A stretch of DNA of 64,000 nt from Chryseobacterium sp. G0186 (GTDB lineage: Bacteria > Bacteroidota > Bacteroidia > Flavobacteriales > Weeksellaceae). Within the stretch, counting starts at the first letter, position 1; the number at the start of each line of letters is the position of its first letter. The stretch spans positions 4,836,001 through 4,900,000 of the forward strand of contig NZ_CP033918.1 in assembly GCF_003815675.1 (NCBI RefSeq). Reading direction: 5' to 3'. The position numbers were made by a program, and so were the translations under genes. Below are positions 8,921-17,407 of this stretch, one piece after another. The notes under the pieces are model-generated. The model worked only from the letters and a program-made list of their open reading frames with translations. It had not been told where the DNA came from and made no database searches.

Positions 8921-11272
8921 ATGACAAGATATCTACCGCTTTGTTTATTTTTTTTATTCATCTCTACTTTTTTATTTTCACAAGCTCCCAGAAAACCTGT
9001 GAGGGAACAAGGGACAGCTCAATCAAGAAGAGCGGGTGCTTTTATTGATGTAAATGCTCCGGGATATTTGGAAACCGGTTACAGTATAGAAAAACTGGTA
9101 AAAGATGTTTTAATTTCATCAGGTACCAATACCTGTGTCACTCCAAACGTAACCAATGTAAAGATTACCCCAAACCATGCTGTGGGTGAAGCTGACAGAT
9201 CTTGGGGGTATTATCATAAAGCAGCTACCAATTTCCCTTTTAAAGATGGAATTATACTTACTACAGGATTTGCAAGAAGAGCTGGTAATAGTTTTGAAGG
9301 TGGTCTTAGTGATGTGAATGGAGGAGGATCAGATGCTGATTTGGCACAGATTATTGGAGTAGTAGAAACTAAACTGAATGATGCCGTTCTTTTGGAATTT
9401 GATTTTGTACCTACGACTACCCAGATTAAATTTAACTATTTAATAGCTTCTGAAGAATATACAGGCTCATTCCCTTGTACCTTTGCGGATGCCTTTGCCA
9501 TCTTGCTTAGACCTACTTCCGGTGGACCATATGTAAATATGGCTGTATTACCCGGAGGAGCAGGACCGGTAAGTATTACGAATATCCACCCTGCAATCGG
9601 ATCCAGTTGTGGAGCAGTTAATGCCCAATATTTTGGAGGATACAATACTGCAAATGTTGAAACGAATTTTAACGGGAGAACCGTTCCGCTTACTGCTGTT
9701 GCAGATGTAGTGGCAGGACAGCAATATCATTTTAAAATGGTAATTGCCGATTATAGTGACCATAGCTATGATACTGCTGTATTTCTGGAAGGAGGATCTT
9801 TTAACATTGGTGTAGACCTTTTAGGCCCGGGAGGAACAAAATTACCTTCTGATATCAATGTATGCGATAATGTACCTCAGGTGCTTACCGCTTCTGTAAG
9901 TGATCCCAATTTGTTATACCAATGGTATTATAATGGTACCCTTGTACCTAATGCAACAACCAATACCATTACGGCTGCACAGCCAGGAACCTATACCATT
10001 GAAGTAAGTGTACCTGGAAACCCATGTCCGGGTAAGGCTTCAATTGAAATTCATGGAGGAACAACCCCACAGGCTAATGATGCAACATTACTGTTGTGTA
10101 CCACTCCGGATATTACAACCTTCGATTTAAGTACAATCAAGCCATCGATCAGTACAACACCTGGAGCAATCTTTAAGTTTTATGAACAACAGGCTGATGC
10201 TGTAGCTCAAAATACCAACAACATCCAGAATATATTGAATTATAATGGTAATGATGGTCAGATCTTATATGTAGTGGTTTCCAATGGAGGTTTCTGTAGC
10301 AAAATGATTGAACTGAAACTATTGAAAGAAGCAACCCCAACAACAAAAGTAAAAGCTTCAAGTATAAAAGTGTGTCCAGGTGAAACTGTAACACTTACCG
10401 CTGAAGGGGGAGATACCTATTTGTGGAGCAACTTCCCGGGGACCGGTAATATGCAGGATGTTACTTTGTATCAAAGTACTACATTTACAGTATATGCTAT
10501 TGGACCAAAAGGATGTAAATCACTTAATCCGGCAACCATAAGAATTGAGGTTACTCCTGAGATTACGACTCCTTTAAAAGATGTTGAAATGTGTTTCGGA
10601 GATCGTGTTACTCTTGATGCGGGTGCAGGACCTAGCTATAAATATTTATGGAGTACGGGAGCAACTACACAAAAAATTGATGTTAGCCAGTGGGGAATCT
10701 ATACCGTTGAGATTGATAACGGATTCTGTAAAAAGATGTTCTCCGCTAAAGTAATGGGTGCTGCAACTCCTTATGTAATTGCATTAGATTACGAAAGTAC
10801 TAAAAAGACATTGACTGTAACAGCAGAAAACCCTCCAATGAATAATACTCCAAGTAGCTTGGAATATTCAATTGATAACGGAATTACTTGGCAGCAGTCT
10901 AATACCTTTACAGGTCTTTTGGATAATACCAATTATACGATCCTGGTAAGAAGAGTAGGAACTCATTGTGTAGGATCTCTTGACTTCTTTACCTTACAGA
11001 TTAACAACATTATTACGCCTAACGATGATGGTATCAATGATGTATTGGATCTGAAAGCTCTTGGTCAGTTTAAAAACTTCACCGGTTCTATTTATGACAG
11101 ATATGGAGTGGAAATGTTCAAGTTTTCAAAAGATAATCCAGCTTGGAACGGAACGGTAGCAGGTAAGAGGCTGCCATCTGCAACCTATTGGTATAAATTT
11201 AATTTTGAATATCCAAAATCAAAAGCTCAGATGAACTGGTCCGGATGGATCATGTTGAAGAACAGAGAATAG
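8921..11272 (+). CDS. choice-of-anchor L surface protein with T9SS type B C-terminus (copy 3)
   Basis: A 783-residue paralogue, close in length and layout to copy 1. Signal peptide about 1-20 (ending LFSQ), RRAGAFIDVN motif, choice-of-anchor L domain (about 55-300; FPFKDGIILTTG, FNYLIASEEY, LPGGAGPVS, YHFKMVIAD), Ig-like modules (about 310-690), then a type B T9SS sorting domain at 696-783 (ITPNDDGIND, YDRYGVEMF, SATYWYKF, GWIMLKN). It is exported through the T9SS to the surface. It has its own promoter and a strong terminator, so the three genes are independent units that could be expressed differently. Confidence 0.9.
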   Translation: MTRYLPLCLFFLFISTFLFSQAPRKPVREQGTAQSRRAGAFIDVNAPGYLETGYSIEKLVKDVLISSGTNTCVTPNVTNVKITPNHAVGEADRSWGYYHKAATNFPFKDGIILTTGFARRAGNSFEGGLSDVNGGGSDADLAQIIGVVETKLNDAVLLEFDFVPTTTQIKFNYLIASEEYTGSFPCTFADAFAILLRPTSGGPYVNMAVLPGGAGPVSITNIHPAIGSSCGAVNAQYFGGYNTANVETNFNGRTVPLTAVADVVAGQQYHFKMVIADYSDHSYDTAVFLEGGSFNIGVDLLGPGGTKLPSDINVCDNVPQVLTASVSDPNLLYQWYYNGTLVPNATTNTITAAQPGTYTIEVSVPGNPCPGKASIEIHGGTTPQANDATLLLCTTPDITTFDLSTIKPSISTTPGAIFKFYEQQADAVAQNTNNIQNILNYNGNDGQILYVVVSNGGFCSKMIELKLLKEATPTTKVKASSIKVCPGETVTLTAEGGDTYLWSNFPGTGNMQDVTLYQSTTFTVYAIGPKGCKSLNPATIRIEVTPEITTPLKDVEMCFGDRVTLDAGAGPSYKYLWSTGATTQKIDVSQWGIYTVEIDNGFCKKMFSAKVMGAATPYVIALDYESTKKTLTVTAENPPMNNTPSSLEYSIDNGITWQQSNTFTGLLDNTNYTILVRRVGTHCVGSLDFFTLQINNIITPNDDGINDVLDLKALGQFKNFTGSIYDRYGVEMFKFSKDNPAWNGTVAGKRLPSATYWYKFNFEYPKSKAQMNWSGWIMLKNRE

Positions 11273-11294
11273 AAAAATGAATTCATTATAAACC

Positions 11295-11328
11295 AAAGCC
11301 TTTCAAGTTATCTTGAAAGGCTTTTTTA
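11295..11328 (+). terminator. terminator after anchor-L protein copy 3
   Basis: Perfect 13-base stem AAAGCCTTTCAAG / CTTGAAAGGCTTT with a TTAT loop and T tail. Confidence 0.9.
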
Positions 11329-11390
11329 TTCTGATAAAAGTATAAGTCAAGCTGTAAGAATAAGAAGTGATTGTACATTGATCCAATAAA

Positions 11391-11413
11391 AAAGCTCCCG
11401 ATAAAGGAGCTTT
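11391..11413 (-). terminator. rsmA terminator
   Basis: Stem AAAGCTCC / GGAGCTTT with a 7-base loop. Read on the minus strand it follows the rsmA stop and runs into a T-rich tract. Confidence 0.8.
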
Positions 11414-11427
11414 CTGTTAGATTTATT

Positions 11428-12198
11428 TTATTGGTTTTCTTTCCAAAGATTGGCAAAATGAATGAAATCAGATACGCTGAGTTCTTCCGCTCTTTTGTCT
11501 AAAAACTCATGACCTTTTAAAGCTTCAGGAATAACCAAGGCTTTCAATGCATTTGAAAGTTTTTTTCTTCTCTGGTTGAATCCTGTCTTTACAATTTGCT
11601 TAAAGAGAACCTCATTTCCTGCCAAGCCCTCCTTAGGATTTCTTGTTAATCGGATAACACCGGATTTTACTTTAGGTGGTGGGTTGAATACGTTCTCATG
11701 AACCGTAAACATATAAGATACGTCGTAGTAGGCTTGGATAAGAACCGTTAGAATACCGTAATCCTTAGTCCTTGGTACCGCAGCCGTTCTTTCAGCAACC
11801 TCTTTCTGGAACATTCCTACCATTTCCGGGATCAGTTTATAATGGTCCACGATCTGAAATAATATCTGTGATGAAATATTATAAGGGAAATTCCCGATAA
11901 TAGCAATCTGCTCATCCTTGATAAAATTAAAATCCTGTTTCAGGAAATCTCCTACAAAAGTATTTTCTGTAACCTTAGAATAGTTGTTTTTTAGATATTC
12001 GATGGATTCCGTATCAATCTCTGCAAGGTAAATGTTTTGATCCTTTTCAAGAAGATATTTGGTAAGCACACCCATTCCGGGACCTACTTCCATGATGTTA
12101 TTATAGTTCTCAAAACTAAGACCTTCTACTATTTTTCTTGCGATATTTTCATCGGTCAGGAAGTGCTGGCCAAGATGTTTTTTTGCTTTTACACTCAA
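11428..12198 (-). CDS. rsmA: 16S rRNA dimethyladenosine transferase RsmA (KsgA)
   Basis: Cytoplasmic SAM-dependent enzyme that dimethylates two adjacent adenosines in helix 45 of 16S rRNA late in 30S assembly. A 256-residue protein of usual length. The N-terminal KKHLGQHFL motif (about 6-14), the SAM-binding EVGPGMGVLT motif (about 38-47) and the catalytic NFPYN motif (IIGNFPYNISSQI, about 101-113) are all present, as is the C-terminal FNQRRKKLSNAL helix. It is a single-gene unit on the minus strand, divergent from ftsX. Confidence 0.97.
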   Translation of the reverse strand: MSVKAKKHLGQHFLTDENIARKIVEGLSFENYNNIMEVGPGMGVLTKYLLEKDQNIYLAEIDTESIEYLKNNYSKVTENTFVGDFLKQDFNFIKDEQIAIIGNFPYNISSQILFQIVDHYKLIPEMVGMFQKEVAERTAAVPRTKDYGILTVLIQAYYDVSYMFTVHENVFNPPPKVKSGVIRLTRNPKEGLAGNEVLFKQIVKTGFNQRRKKLSNALKALVIPEALKGHEFLDKRAEELSVSDFIHFANLWKENQ

Positions 12199-12263
12199 GG
12201 TTTTTTATGATTTTATTAACAATGATTTTCTTTTTTTCGTCCCAAATTTCGGAAGATTTTTTC

Positions 12264-12271
12264 TATTTTAG
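12264..12271 (+). promoter_or_regulatory. possible -7 box for the ftsX operon
   Basis: TATTTTAG, one mismatch from TAnnTTTG, 19 bases before the ftsX ATG. The same octamer precedes both tandem metalloprotease genes. Confidence 0.35.
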
Positions 12272-12289
12272 CCAAAAATTTTAATATTA

Positions 12290-13189
12290 ATGGCTAAATC
12301 TGTAGATGAATTTAATAAGAAAAGGCTTCGGTCCAGCAATATTACAGTAGTGATAAGTATTGCCTTAGTGTTATTTTTGTTGGGATTAATGGGACTTATT
12401 TTAATCAATGCCCAGAAATATTCCGACTATATCAAGGAGCAATTGGTGGTGAACGCCTACTTTGATGAAAACTATGACGCTAAAGATTCTGTAAAAATTG
12501 CAAAACTTGAGGAAGAAACTTTTAAAAAGGTACAGACGTTAGCTCCTGTAAAAAAAGCAACCTATATTTCAAGAAGCATGGCTGCCAAGGAAGCCAAGAA
12601 AAGTATGGGGATTGATAGTGATGCCTTGTTTGAGGAAAATATCTTCCCTTCATCTGTTGAAATTGCTTTAAAACCTGAATATGTAGACCCTGCAAAAATT
12701 GATGAGGCCATCAAGGTGATTAAGTCAGTTCCGGGGATCATTGATGTGAAAAATGACAGTACCCTAATGGTGGATGTTTACAACAATCTGAGCAGAATCT
12801 TAAAATGGATTTTAGGATTTTCACTGTTATTTTTAATATTGGCTGTTGTTTTGATTAACAATTCCATCCGTCTGAAAATATTCTCAAAAAGATTTATTAT
12901 TAAAACTATGCAGTTGGTGGGAGCAAAGAGAAGATTTATTCTTAAGCCTTTCATTATTGAAGCTGTTGTTTTAGGAGCTATTGGTTCCGCAATCGGTCTT
13001 CTTGCGTTAGGAGGGGTGTGGTATTATTTTACAAGTCAGATCGGGTCTGCCTTTGTACAGGACAGCAATCAGTACTTCTGGTTAGTTATCTTAGTATTGG
13101 GAGTAGGAATCTTTATTTCTGTCCTAAGTACTATTTTCGCTACATGGAGATTCTTAAAATCAAACGTTGACGATTTATATTACTCTTAA
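12290..13189 (+). CDS. ftsX: cell division protein FtsX
   Basis: Inner-membrane subunit of the FtsEX complex, which couples divisome state to periplasmic peptidoglycan hydrolases. A 299-residue protein with a cytoplasmic N-terminus (VDEFNKKRLRSS), a first membrane helix (about 17-40), a periplasmic FtsX extracellular domain (about 45-165) and three C-terminal helices (about 170-190, 220-245 and 262-285) typical of the FtsX/MacB permease fold. ftsE is not next to it here, as is usual in Bacteroidota. The stop is 2 bases before the next gene, so the two are translationally close. Confidence 0.93.
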   Translation: MAKSVDEFNKKRLRSSNITVVISIALVLFLLGLMGLILINAQKYSDYIKEQLVVNAYFDENYDAKDSVKIAKLEEETFKKVQTLAPVKKATYISRSMAAKEAKKSMGIDSDALFEENIFPSSVEIALKPEYVDPAKIDEAIKVIKSVPGIIDVKNDSTLMVDVYNNLSRILKWILGFSLLFLILAVVLINNSIRLKIFSKRFIIKTMQLVGAKRRFILKPFIIEAVVLGAIGSAIGLLALGGVWYYFTSQIGSAFVQDSNQYFWLVILVLGVGIFISVLSTIFATWRFLKSNVDDLYYS

Positions 13190-13191
13190 AA

Positions 13192-13488
13192 ATGAGCAAA
13201 AAAACAAATAAATTTTCCGCTTCAAATTTCGGAAACGAAGTAGAGGCAACACAGGAGAACACATTCTATTTTGGAAAACAGAACTTCAAATGGATGTTAA
13301 TAGGATTAGCATTTATTGTGGTAGGGTTTCTTCTGATGATGGGACCTGACGCCAATACAGTAGACGGCAAATTTGATCCAAATTCATGGAATGATGATAT
13401 TTTCTCAATCAGAAGAATCAGAATAGCTCCATTGTTTGTGGTGATAGGTTTTGTAATAGAAGTTTACGCGATCTTAAAAAGAAAATAA
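13192..13488 (+). CDS. DUF3098 family membrane protein
   Basis: A 98-residue protein with two hydrophobic helices (about 34-52 and 77-95) and the DUF3098 core: FGKQNFKWMLIGLAF, then a loop with FDPNSWNDDIFSIRRIRIAP. The family is common in Bacteroidota and typically sits between ftsX and uppP, as here. Function unknown; the context suggests a role linked to the envelope or division. It begins 2 bases after ftsX. Confidence 0.85.
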   Translation: MSKKTNKFSASNFGNEVEATQENTFYFGKQNFKWMLIGLAFIVVGFLLMMGPDANTVDGKFDPNSWNDDIFSIRRIRIAPLFVVIGFVIEVYAILKRK

Positions 13489-13497
13489 ATACAACTT

Positions 13498-13578
13498 AAT
13501 TTAAGGATTAAAAAGTTTAAGAATTGAAAGATGAAAATAACCAATCTTTTAATTCTTAAACTTTTTGATCTTTTAATT
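13498..13578. repeat. long AT-rich inverted repeat between DUF3098 and uppP
   Basis: Arms 13498-13531 and 13545-13578 (34 bases each) are complementary with about four mismatches; the inner 22 bases have a single G/T mismatch. The 13-base loop is 13532-13544. It could be a weak terminator or attenuator, an mRNA-stabilising stem, or a palindromic interspersed repeat. It separates ftsX-DUF3098 from uppP. Confidence 0.75.
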
Positions 13579-13590
13579 TTTTAAAAGAAT

Positions 13591-14409
13591 ATGGATTTAA
13601 TCAAAGCAATTATCATTGCCATTGTAGAAGGATTAACAGAATATCTTCCTATTTCATCTACCGCACACATGGGATTTACAGCCAATCTTATGGGACTGGA
13701 AGAAACTGAATTTTTAAAGATGTTTCAGGTTTCCATTCAGTTTGGGGCAATCTTATCCGTTGTAGTAGCTTATTGGAAAAAGTTTTTTGACTTAAATAAT
13801 ATTCAGTTTTACTTTAAACTGGCCTTTGCAGTAGTTCCTGCATTGGTGTTAGGATATTTATTTGATGATAAAATTGAAGCTGTTCTTGGAAATCAGATTG
13901 CAATTTCTTCAGTATTGGTATTGGGAGGTGTTATTTTACTATTTGCCGATAAATGGTTTAAGAATCCTAAAATTGATGATGAAAAAGGAATTACAATAAG
14001 AAAAGCTATAACCATTGGGTTTTGGCAATGCCTTGCGATGATGCCGGGGACAAGCCGTAGTGCCGCTTCCATTATTGGAGGGATGACGCAGGGGCTTACC
14101 AGAAAGGCAGCTGCAGAATTCTCTTTTTTCCTTGCAGTTCCTACCATGTTAGCCGTTACCGTATACTCTGTTTTCGTTAAAACATGGGGTAAAGAAACGG
14201 CCAATCCCCAAAAAGGATACGAAATGATTATGGCTTCACAGGATCACATCATGATCTTTGTAGTAGGAAATGTTGTTGCATTTATTGTAGCCCTTATTGC
14301 CATTAAAGCTTTTATTGGTGTACTTAATAAATATGGTTTCAAGCCTTGGGGATGGTACCGTATTTTTGTGGGAGTAGCTTTACTAATCTATTTTTATTTC
14401 TTTAAATAA
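13591..14409 (+). CDS. uppP: undecaprenyl-diphosphatase UppP (BacA)
   Basis: Integral membrane enzyme that dephosphorylates undecaprenyl pyrophosphate to recycle the lipid carrier for peptidoglycan and O-antigen synthesis. It also confers bacitracin tolerance. A 272-residue protein with about eight hydrophobic segments. The two family motifs are present: EGLTEYLPISSTAHM (about 12-26), and PGTSRSAASIIGGM (about 152-165) with the catalytic Ser and Arg. The start is 13 bases after the inverted repeat. truB follows after 20 bases, so the pair is probably co-transcribed. Confidence 0.96.
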   Translation: MDLIKAIIIAIVEGLTEYLPISSTAHMGFTANLMGLEETEFLKMFQVSIQFGAILSVVVAYWKKFFDLNNIQFYFKLAFAVVPALVLGYLFDDKIEAVLGNQIAISSVLVLGGVILLFADKWFKNPKIDDEKGITIRKAITIGFWQCLAMMPGTSRSAASIIGGMTQGLTRKAAAEFSFFLAVPTMLAVTVYSVFVKTWGKETANPQKGYEMIMASQDHIMIFVVGNVVAFIVALIAIKAFIGVLNKYGFKPWGWYRIFVGVALLIYFYFFK

Positions 14410-14429
14410 AAACATTCACTTATCCATTC

Positions 14430-15128
14430 ATGACTGCTGAAGAACTGAAATCAGGACATATATTTTTATTGGACAAGCCTTTGGACTGGACCTCTTTCCA
14501 GGCAGTCAATAAAATGAAATATAAACTTAAAAGGGAATTTGATCTTCCCAAAAAATTCAAAATCGGACATGCCGGAACCCTGGATCCAAGAGCAACAGGG
14601 CTTCTGATTGTATGCTGCGGAAAATTCACTAAAAATATTCCTGAAATTCAGGACGCTCCTAAAGAATACTGGACGGAGATTAAAATAGGGGTACAGACAG
14701 AATCCTATGATACTGAAAAACCGGAAATTCTTCATCAGGATATCTCACACATCACCGAAGAACAGGTAAAAGAAGCCCTGAAAAAATTTGTAGGTGAAAT
14801 AGATCAGAAACCACCTGTTTATTCTGCATTAAAGATTGATGGTGAAAGAGCCTATAATCTGGCAAGAGCAGGAGAAGAAGTGGAAATGAAGTCCCGAAAG
14901 ACTACCATTCACTACCTTACAGATATTACAATAGACTTTCCTCTGATAAGCTTTACTGTAGGCTGTTCAAAGGGAACCTACATCAGAAGTCTGGCTCATG
15001 ATATTGGGCAGGAACTGGGAGTAGGAGCCTATCTGACTCAATTAAGAAGAACAAAGATTGGAGATTACAAGGTTGAAGATGCTACAGATCAGTTTCTAAA
15101 CAATGATTTTAGATTTCTGGAATCATGA
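14430..15128 (+). CDS. truB: tRNA pseudouridine(55) synthase TruB
   Basis: Converts U55 in the T-loop of tRNAs to pseudouridine. A 232-residue protein. The TruB motif GHAGTLDPRATGLL (46-59) carries the catalytic Asp52. KPPVYSALKIDGERAYNLAR (about 127-146) and the SKGTYIRSLAHDIG motif (about 184-197) are present. The C-terminal extension is short, as in other Bacteroidota TruB proteins. Its stop overlaps the ATG of a 17-codon ORF (ATGA). Confidence 0.96.
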   Translation: MTAEELKSGHIFLLDKPLDWTSFQAVNKMKYKLKREFDLPKKFKIGHAGTLDPRATGLLIVCCGKFTKNIPEIQDAPKEYWTEIKIGVQTESYDTEKPEILHQDISHITEEQVKEALKKFVGEIDQKPPVYSALKIDGERAYNLARAGEEVEMKSRKTTIHYLTDITIDFPLISFTVGCSKGTYIRSLAHDIGQELGVGAYLTQLRRTKIGDYKVEDATDQFLNNDFRFLES

Positions 15129-15178
15129 AAATCTCTTATTTCAGCAATAAAAATTATACCGGTTACGGTAAAGACTAA
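15125..15178 (+). CDS. possible 17-codon ORF bridging truB and rluF
   Basis: A short ORF (peptide [17 protein letters not shown]) whose ATG overlaps the truB stop as ATGA and whose TAA overlaps the rluF ATG as TAATG. It therefore fills the whole gap between the two genes. Both overlaps are classic termination-reinitiation geometries. Whether the peptide is made or matters is unknown; it may simply be a coupling leader, or chance. Confidence 0.3.
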   Translation: MKISYFSNKNYTGYGKD

Positions 15179-15900
15179 TGGAAAAGACACGTATTAATAA
15201 ATATTTATCAGAAGTAGGGTACTGTTCAAGAAGAGCAGCAGATAAGCTGTTGGAAGAGGGCAGAATAAAAATTAATGGTGTAATTCCTGAACTCGGAACC
15301 AAGGTTTCTGATGAAGATTTGGTAGAAGTAGACGGAAAGCCTATCAGAGAGCCTCAGGAAAAACCGGTTTATATTGTACTCAATAAGCCTGTAGGAATTG
15401 TTTGTACCACAGATACTAAACGCGAAAAGAATAATATTGTAGACTACATCAACTATCCAAAAAGAATTTTCCCTATTGGAAGGTTGGATAAACCCAGTGA
15501 AGGGCTTATTCTTTTAACCAATGATGGGGACATCGTAAATAAAATTCTACGTGCAAGAAATAATCACGAAAAAGAATATATTGTCCGTGTAGATAAACCA
15601 ATCACTCCCAAGTTTTTGGATAAAATGAGAAATGGAGTTCCAATTCTTGACACGGTGACCAAAAAATGTGAGGTAGAGAAGATTGATGAAATGAACTTCA
15701 GAATTATTCTTACCCAAGGTCTGAACAGACAGATCCGAAGAATGTGTGAATTTCTCGGATATGAAGTAAAAAAACTGAAGAGAATCCGTATCATGAACAT
15801 TAAACTTGATTTGCCAGTCGGTAAATGGAGAGATCTTACAGATGAAGAACTGAATACTCTCAACTTATTACTGATAGATTCTGATAAAACAGTCGACTAA
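15178..15900 (+). CDS. rluF: 23S rRNA pseudouridine synthase, RluF-like
   Basis: A 240-residue RsuA/RluB-family pseudouridine synthase. It has an S4 RNA-binding domain (about 3-55; [18 protein letters not shown]) and then the catalytic domain with [10 protein letters not shown] (101-110), where Asp104 is the expected nucleophile. The segments [16 protein letters not shown] and [20 protein letters not shown] are typical of RluF, which modifies U2604 of 23S rRNA. It is the last gene of the uppP-truB run. Confidence 0.88.
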   Translation: MEKTRINKYLSEVGYCSRRAADKLLEEGRIKINGVIPELGTKVSDEDLVEVDGKPIREPQEKPVYIVLNKPVGIVCTTDTKREKNNIVDYINYPKRIFPIGRLDKPSEGLILLTNDGDIVNKILRARNNHEKEYIVRVDKPITPKFLDKMRNGVPILDTVTKKCEVEKIDEMNFRIILTQGLNRQIRRMCEFLGYEVKKLKRIRIMNIKLDLPVGKWRDLTDEELNTLNLLLIDSDKTVD

Positions 15901-16068
15901 GTCTTATAATATCCTTAACATTTCCACTTTAATGCTTTCCGGTAAAACAACTGGAACACTACTTTAATTGATACAATTGAATGATTTTTCACGTATTAGT
16001 GTAATATATTTTTATTTTCAATCATAAATACATTATATTTACAACAACACAACTATAACCTGAAAATC

Positions 16069-17292
16069 ATGAGATTAAAATTTAAATCCATTGTTCCATT
16101 TATTATTTTGGTAATGTTTTCAAATTGCCACAATGATAATCATAACACAGAGCATTCGTTTGACTCGTCATTTTATATTGACTACAGAAGTTTAAACGGA
16201 CTACCAGATGGGATTGCTGTGATAGAGCTCGACCCTGAAGCTCCAAATTTTGGAAACATTAGTAGTAAACTAGAATTGGGTATTGGTGTATTGCCCCATC
16301 ATCTTTATTATAATAATGGGGCAAAAAAATTATATACAACAGCTTTGGGAGGCAGCTATCTCTATGAAGTAAAAACGGGAGAAGACTCAAATGGGCAGCC
16401 AAAATTGATTAGTGCCACACCTATTAATACAGGTGAGAATACAGTAGGAGAAAATTTATTTTTCACCAATGACGGACGATATTTTATGACCTTTATGGGT
16501 GGGGCAGGAGGTCCAAAAGATGGGAGTATAGGAGTTTTTAATGCTAATAATAATCAGCTCATCAAAACTATTAAATCGCCAATTCAGACCAGTCCCAATA
16601 AATTTATCATGTATCCGCATGGTATTTCAATTAATGAGGACAAAGGATTAATGATGGTAACCTCAACTATTCATCCTGATCTTACTACCGGAACAGGAAA
16701 TACTTGTACATTATTAGATTTAAATACCTATGAATTAAAGGAAACGTATCAGGTAGCAGATTCACCAACAGACATGTCCGCTCCTGTTGAGGTTTTATTG
16801 CTGCGAGGAAAATTTCCTCAATTTGCTCTTGCCACAACTATGCTTGGTGGGGATATCTGGATTGCTCCTTACAATACCACCACCAAAAAATACGATGCTT
16901 TTACTAAAATATTTGACGGAAGTACGCAAGGGGTGGGCTGGGCACTGGAAATGTACATTGATGATACAAACAAACTTTATGTGAGTTTTGCAGATCCCGG
17001 AAAAGTGCTTGTCTTTGATTTAAGTAATCTTCCTCAGCTAACGCTTTTGAAAACTTTTACAGCAGATAAAGGAGCGCATCATATGGCCTTCTTCAAAACC
17101 AAATCAGGGAAAGAAGTAGTAGCGGTTCAAAATAATTTACTAAATATACCTAACCTAAATTCCGGAACGATTAATGTTATTGAGATCAGTACAGGAAAAG
17201 TCTTAGGCACGGTGAATCTCCGTACCCGGTATGGAATATTACCAGAATCAATTGAAGGAACCAATGGTCCCAGCAATTATATGCATCACTAA
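16069..17292 (+). CDS. beta-propeller lipoprotein of unknown function
   Basis: A 407-residue protein with a lipoprotein signal peptide (hydrophobic 8-18, lipobox MFSNC with Cys20), so it is probably anchored in an outer or inner membrane leaflet. The rest has repeated beta-strand motifs typical of a YncE-like seven-bladed propeller: GIAVIELDPEAP, GSIGVFNANNNQLIKTI, LDLNTYELKETY, VLVFDLSNL, GTINVIEISTGKVLGTV. The segments MYPHGIS, LGGDIWIAPY and GAHHMAFF hold His and Asp residues that recall selenium-binding protein/methanethiol oxidase propellers, but the resemblance is too weak to name the enzyme. It is transcribed alone and ends at a strong hairpin. Confidence 0.8.
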   Translation: MRLKFKSIVPFIILVMFSNCHNDNHNTEHSFDSSFYIDYRSLNGLPDGIAVIELDPEAPNFGNISSKLELGIGVLPHHLYYNNGAKKLYTTALGGSYLYEVKTGEDSNGQPKLISATPINTGENTVGENLFFTNDGRYFMTFMGGAGGPKDGSIGVFNANNNQLIKTIKSPIQTSPNKFIMYPHGISINEDKGLMMVTSTIHPDLTTGTGNTCTLLDLNTYELKETYQVADSPTDMSAPVEVLLLRGKFPQFALATTMLGGDIWIAPYNTTTKKYDAFTKIFDGSTQGVGWALEMYIDDTNKLYVSFADPGKVLVFDLSNLPQLTLLKTFTADKGAHHMAFFKTKSGKEVVAVQNNLLNIPNLNSGTINVIEISTGKVLGTVNLRTRYGILPESIEGTNGPSNYMHH

Positions 17293-17317
17293 AATGTAAA
17301 CTAAAATTTTAGATAAT

Positions 17318-17358
17318 AAACTATTCCAAAGGATTAGGCATTTTTTGGAATAGTTTTT
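17318..17358 (+). terminator. terminator after the propeller lipoprotein
   Basis: Perfect 13-base stem AAACTATTCCAAA / TTTGGAATAGTTT with a 13-base loop and T tail. Confidence 0.85.
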
Positions 17359-17407
17359 ACTAAAGATAAATTAATCTTTCAAATTCAATTTTCTATCCGG
17401 ATTCAGG

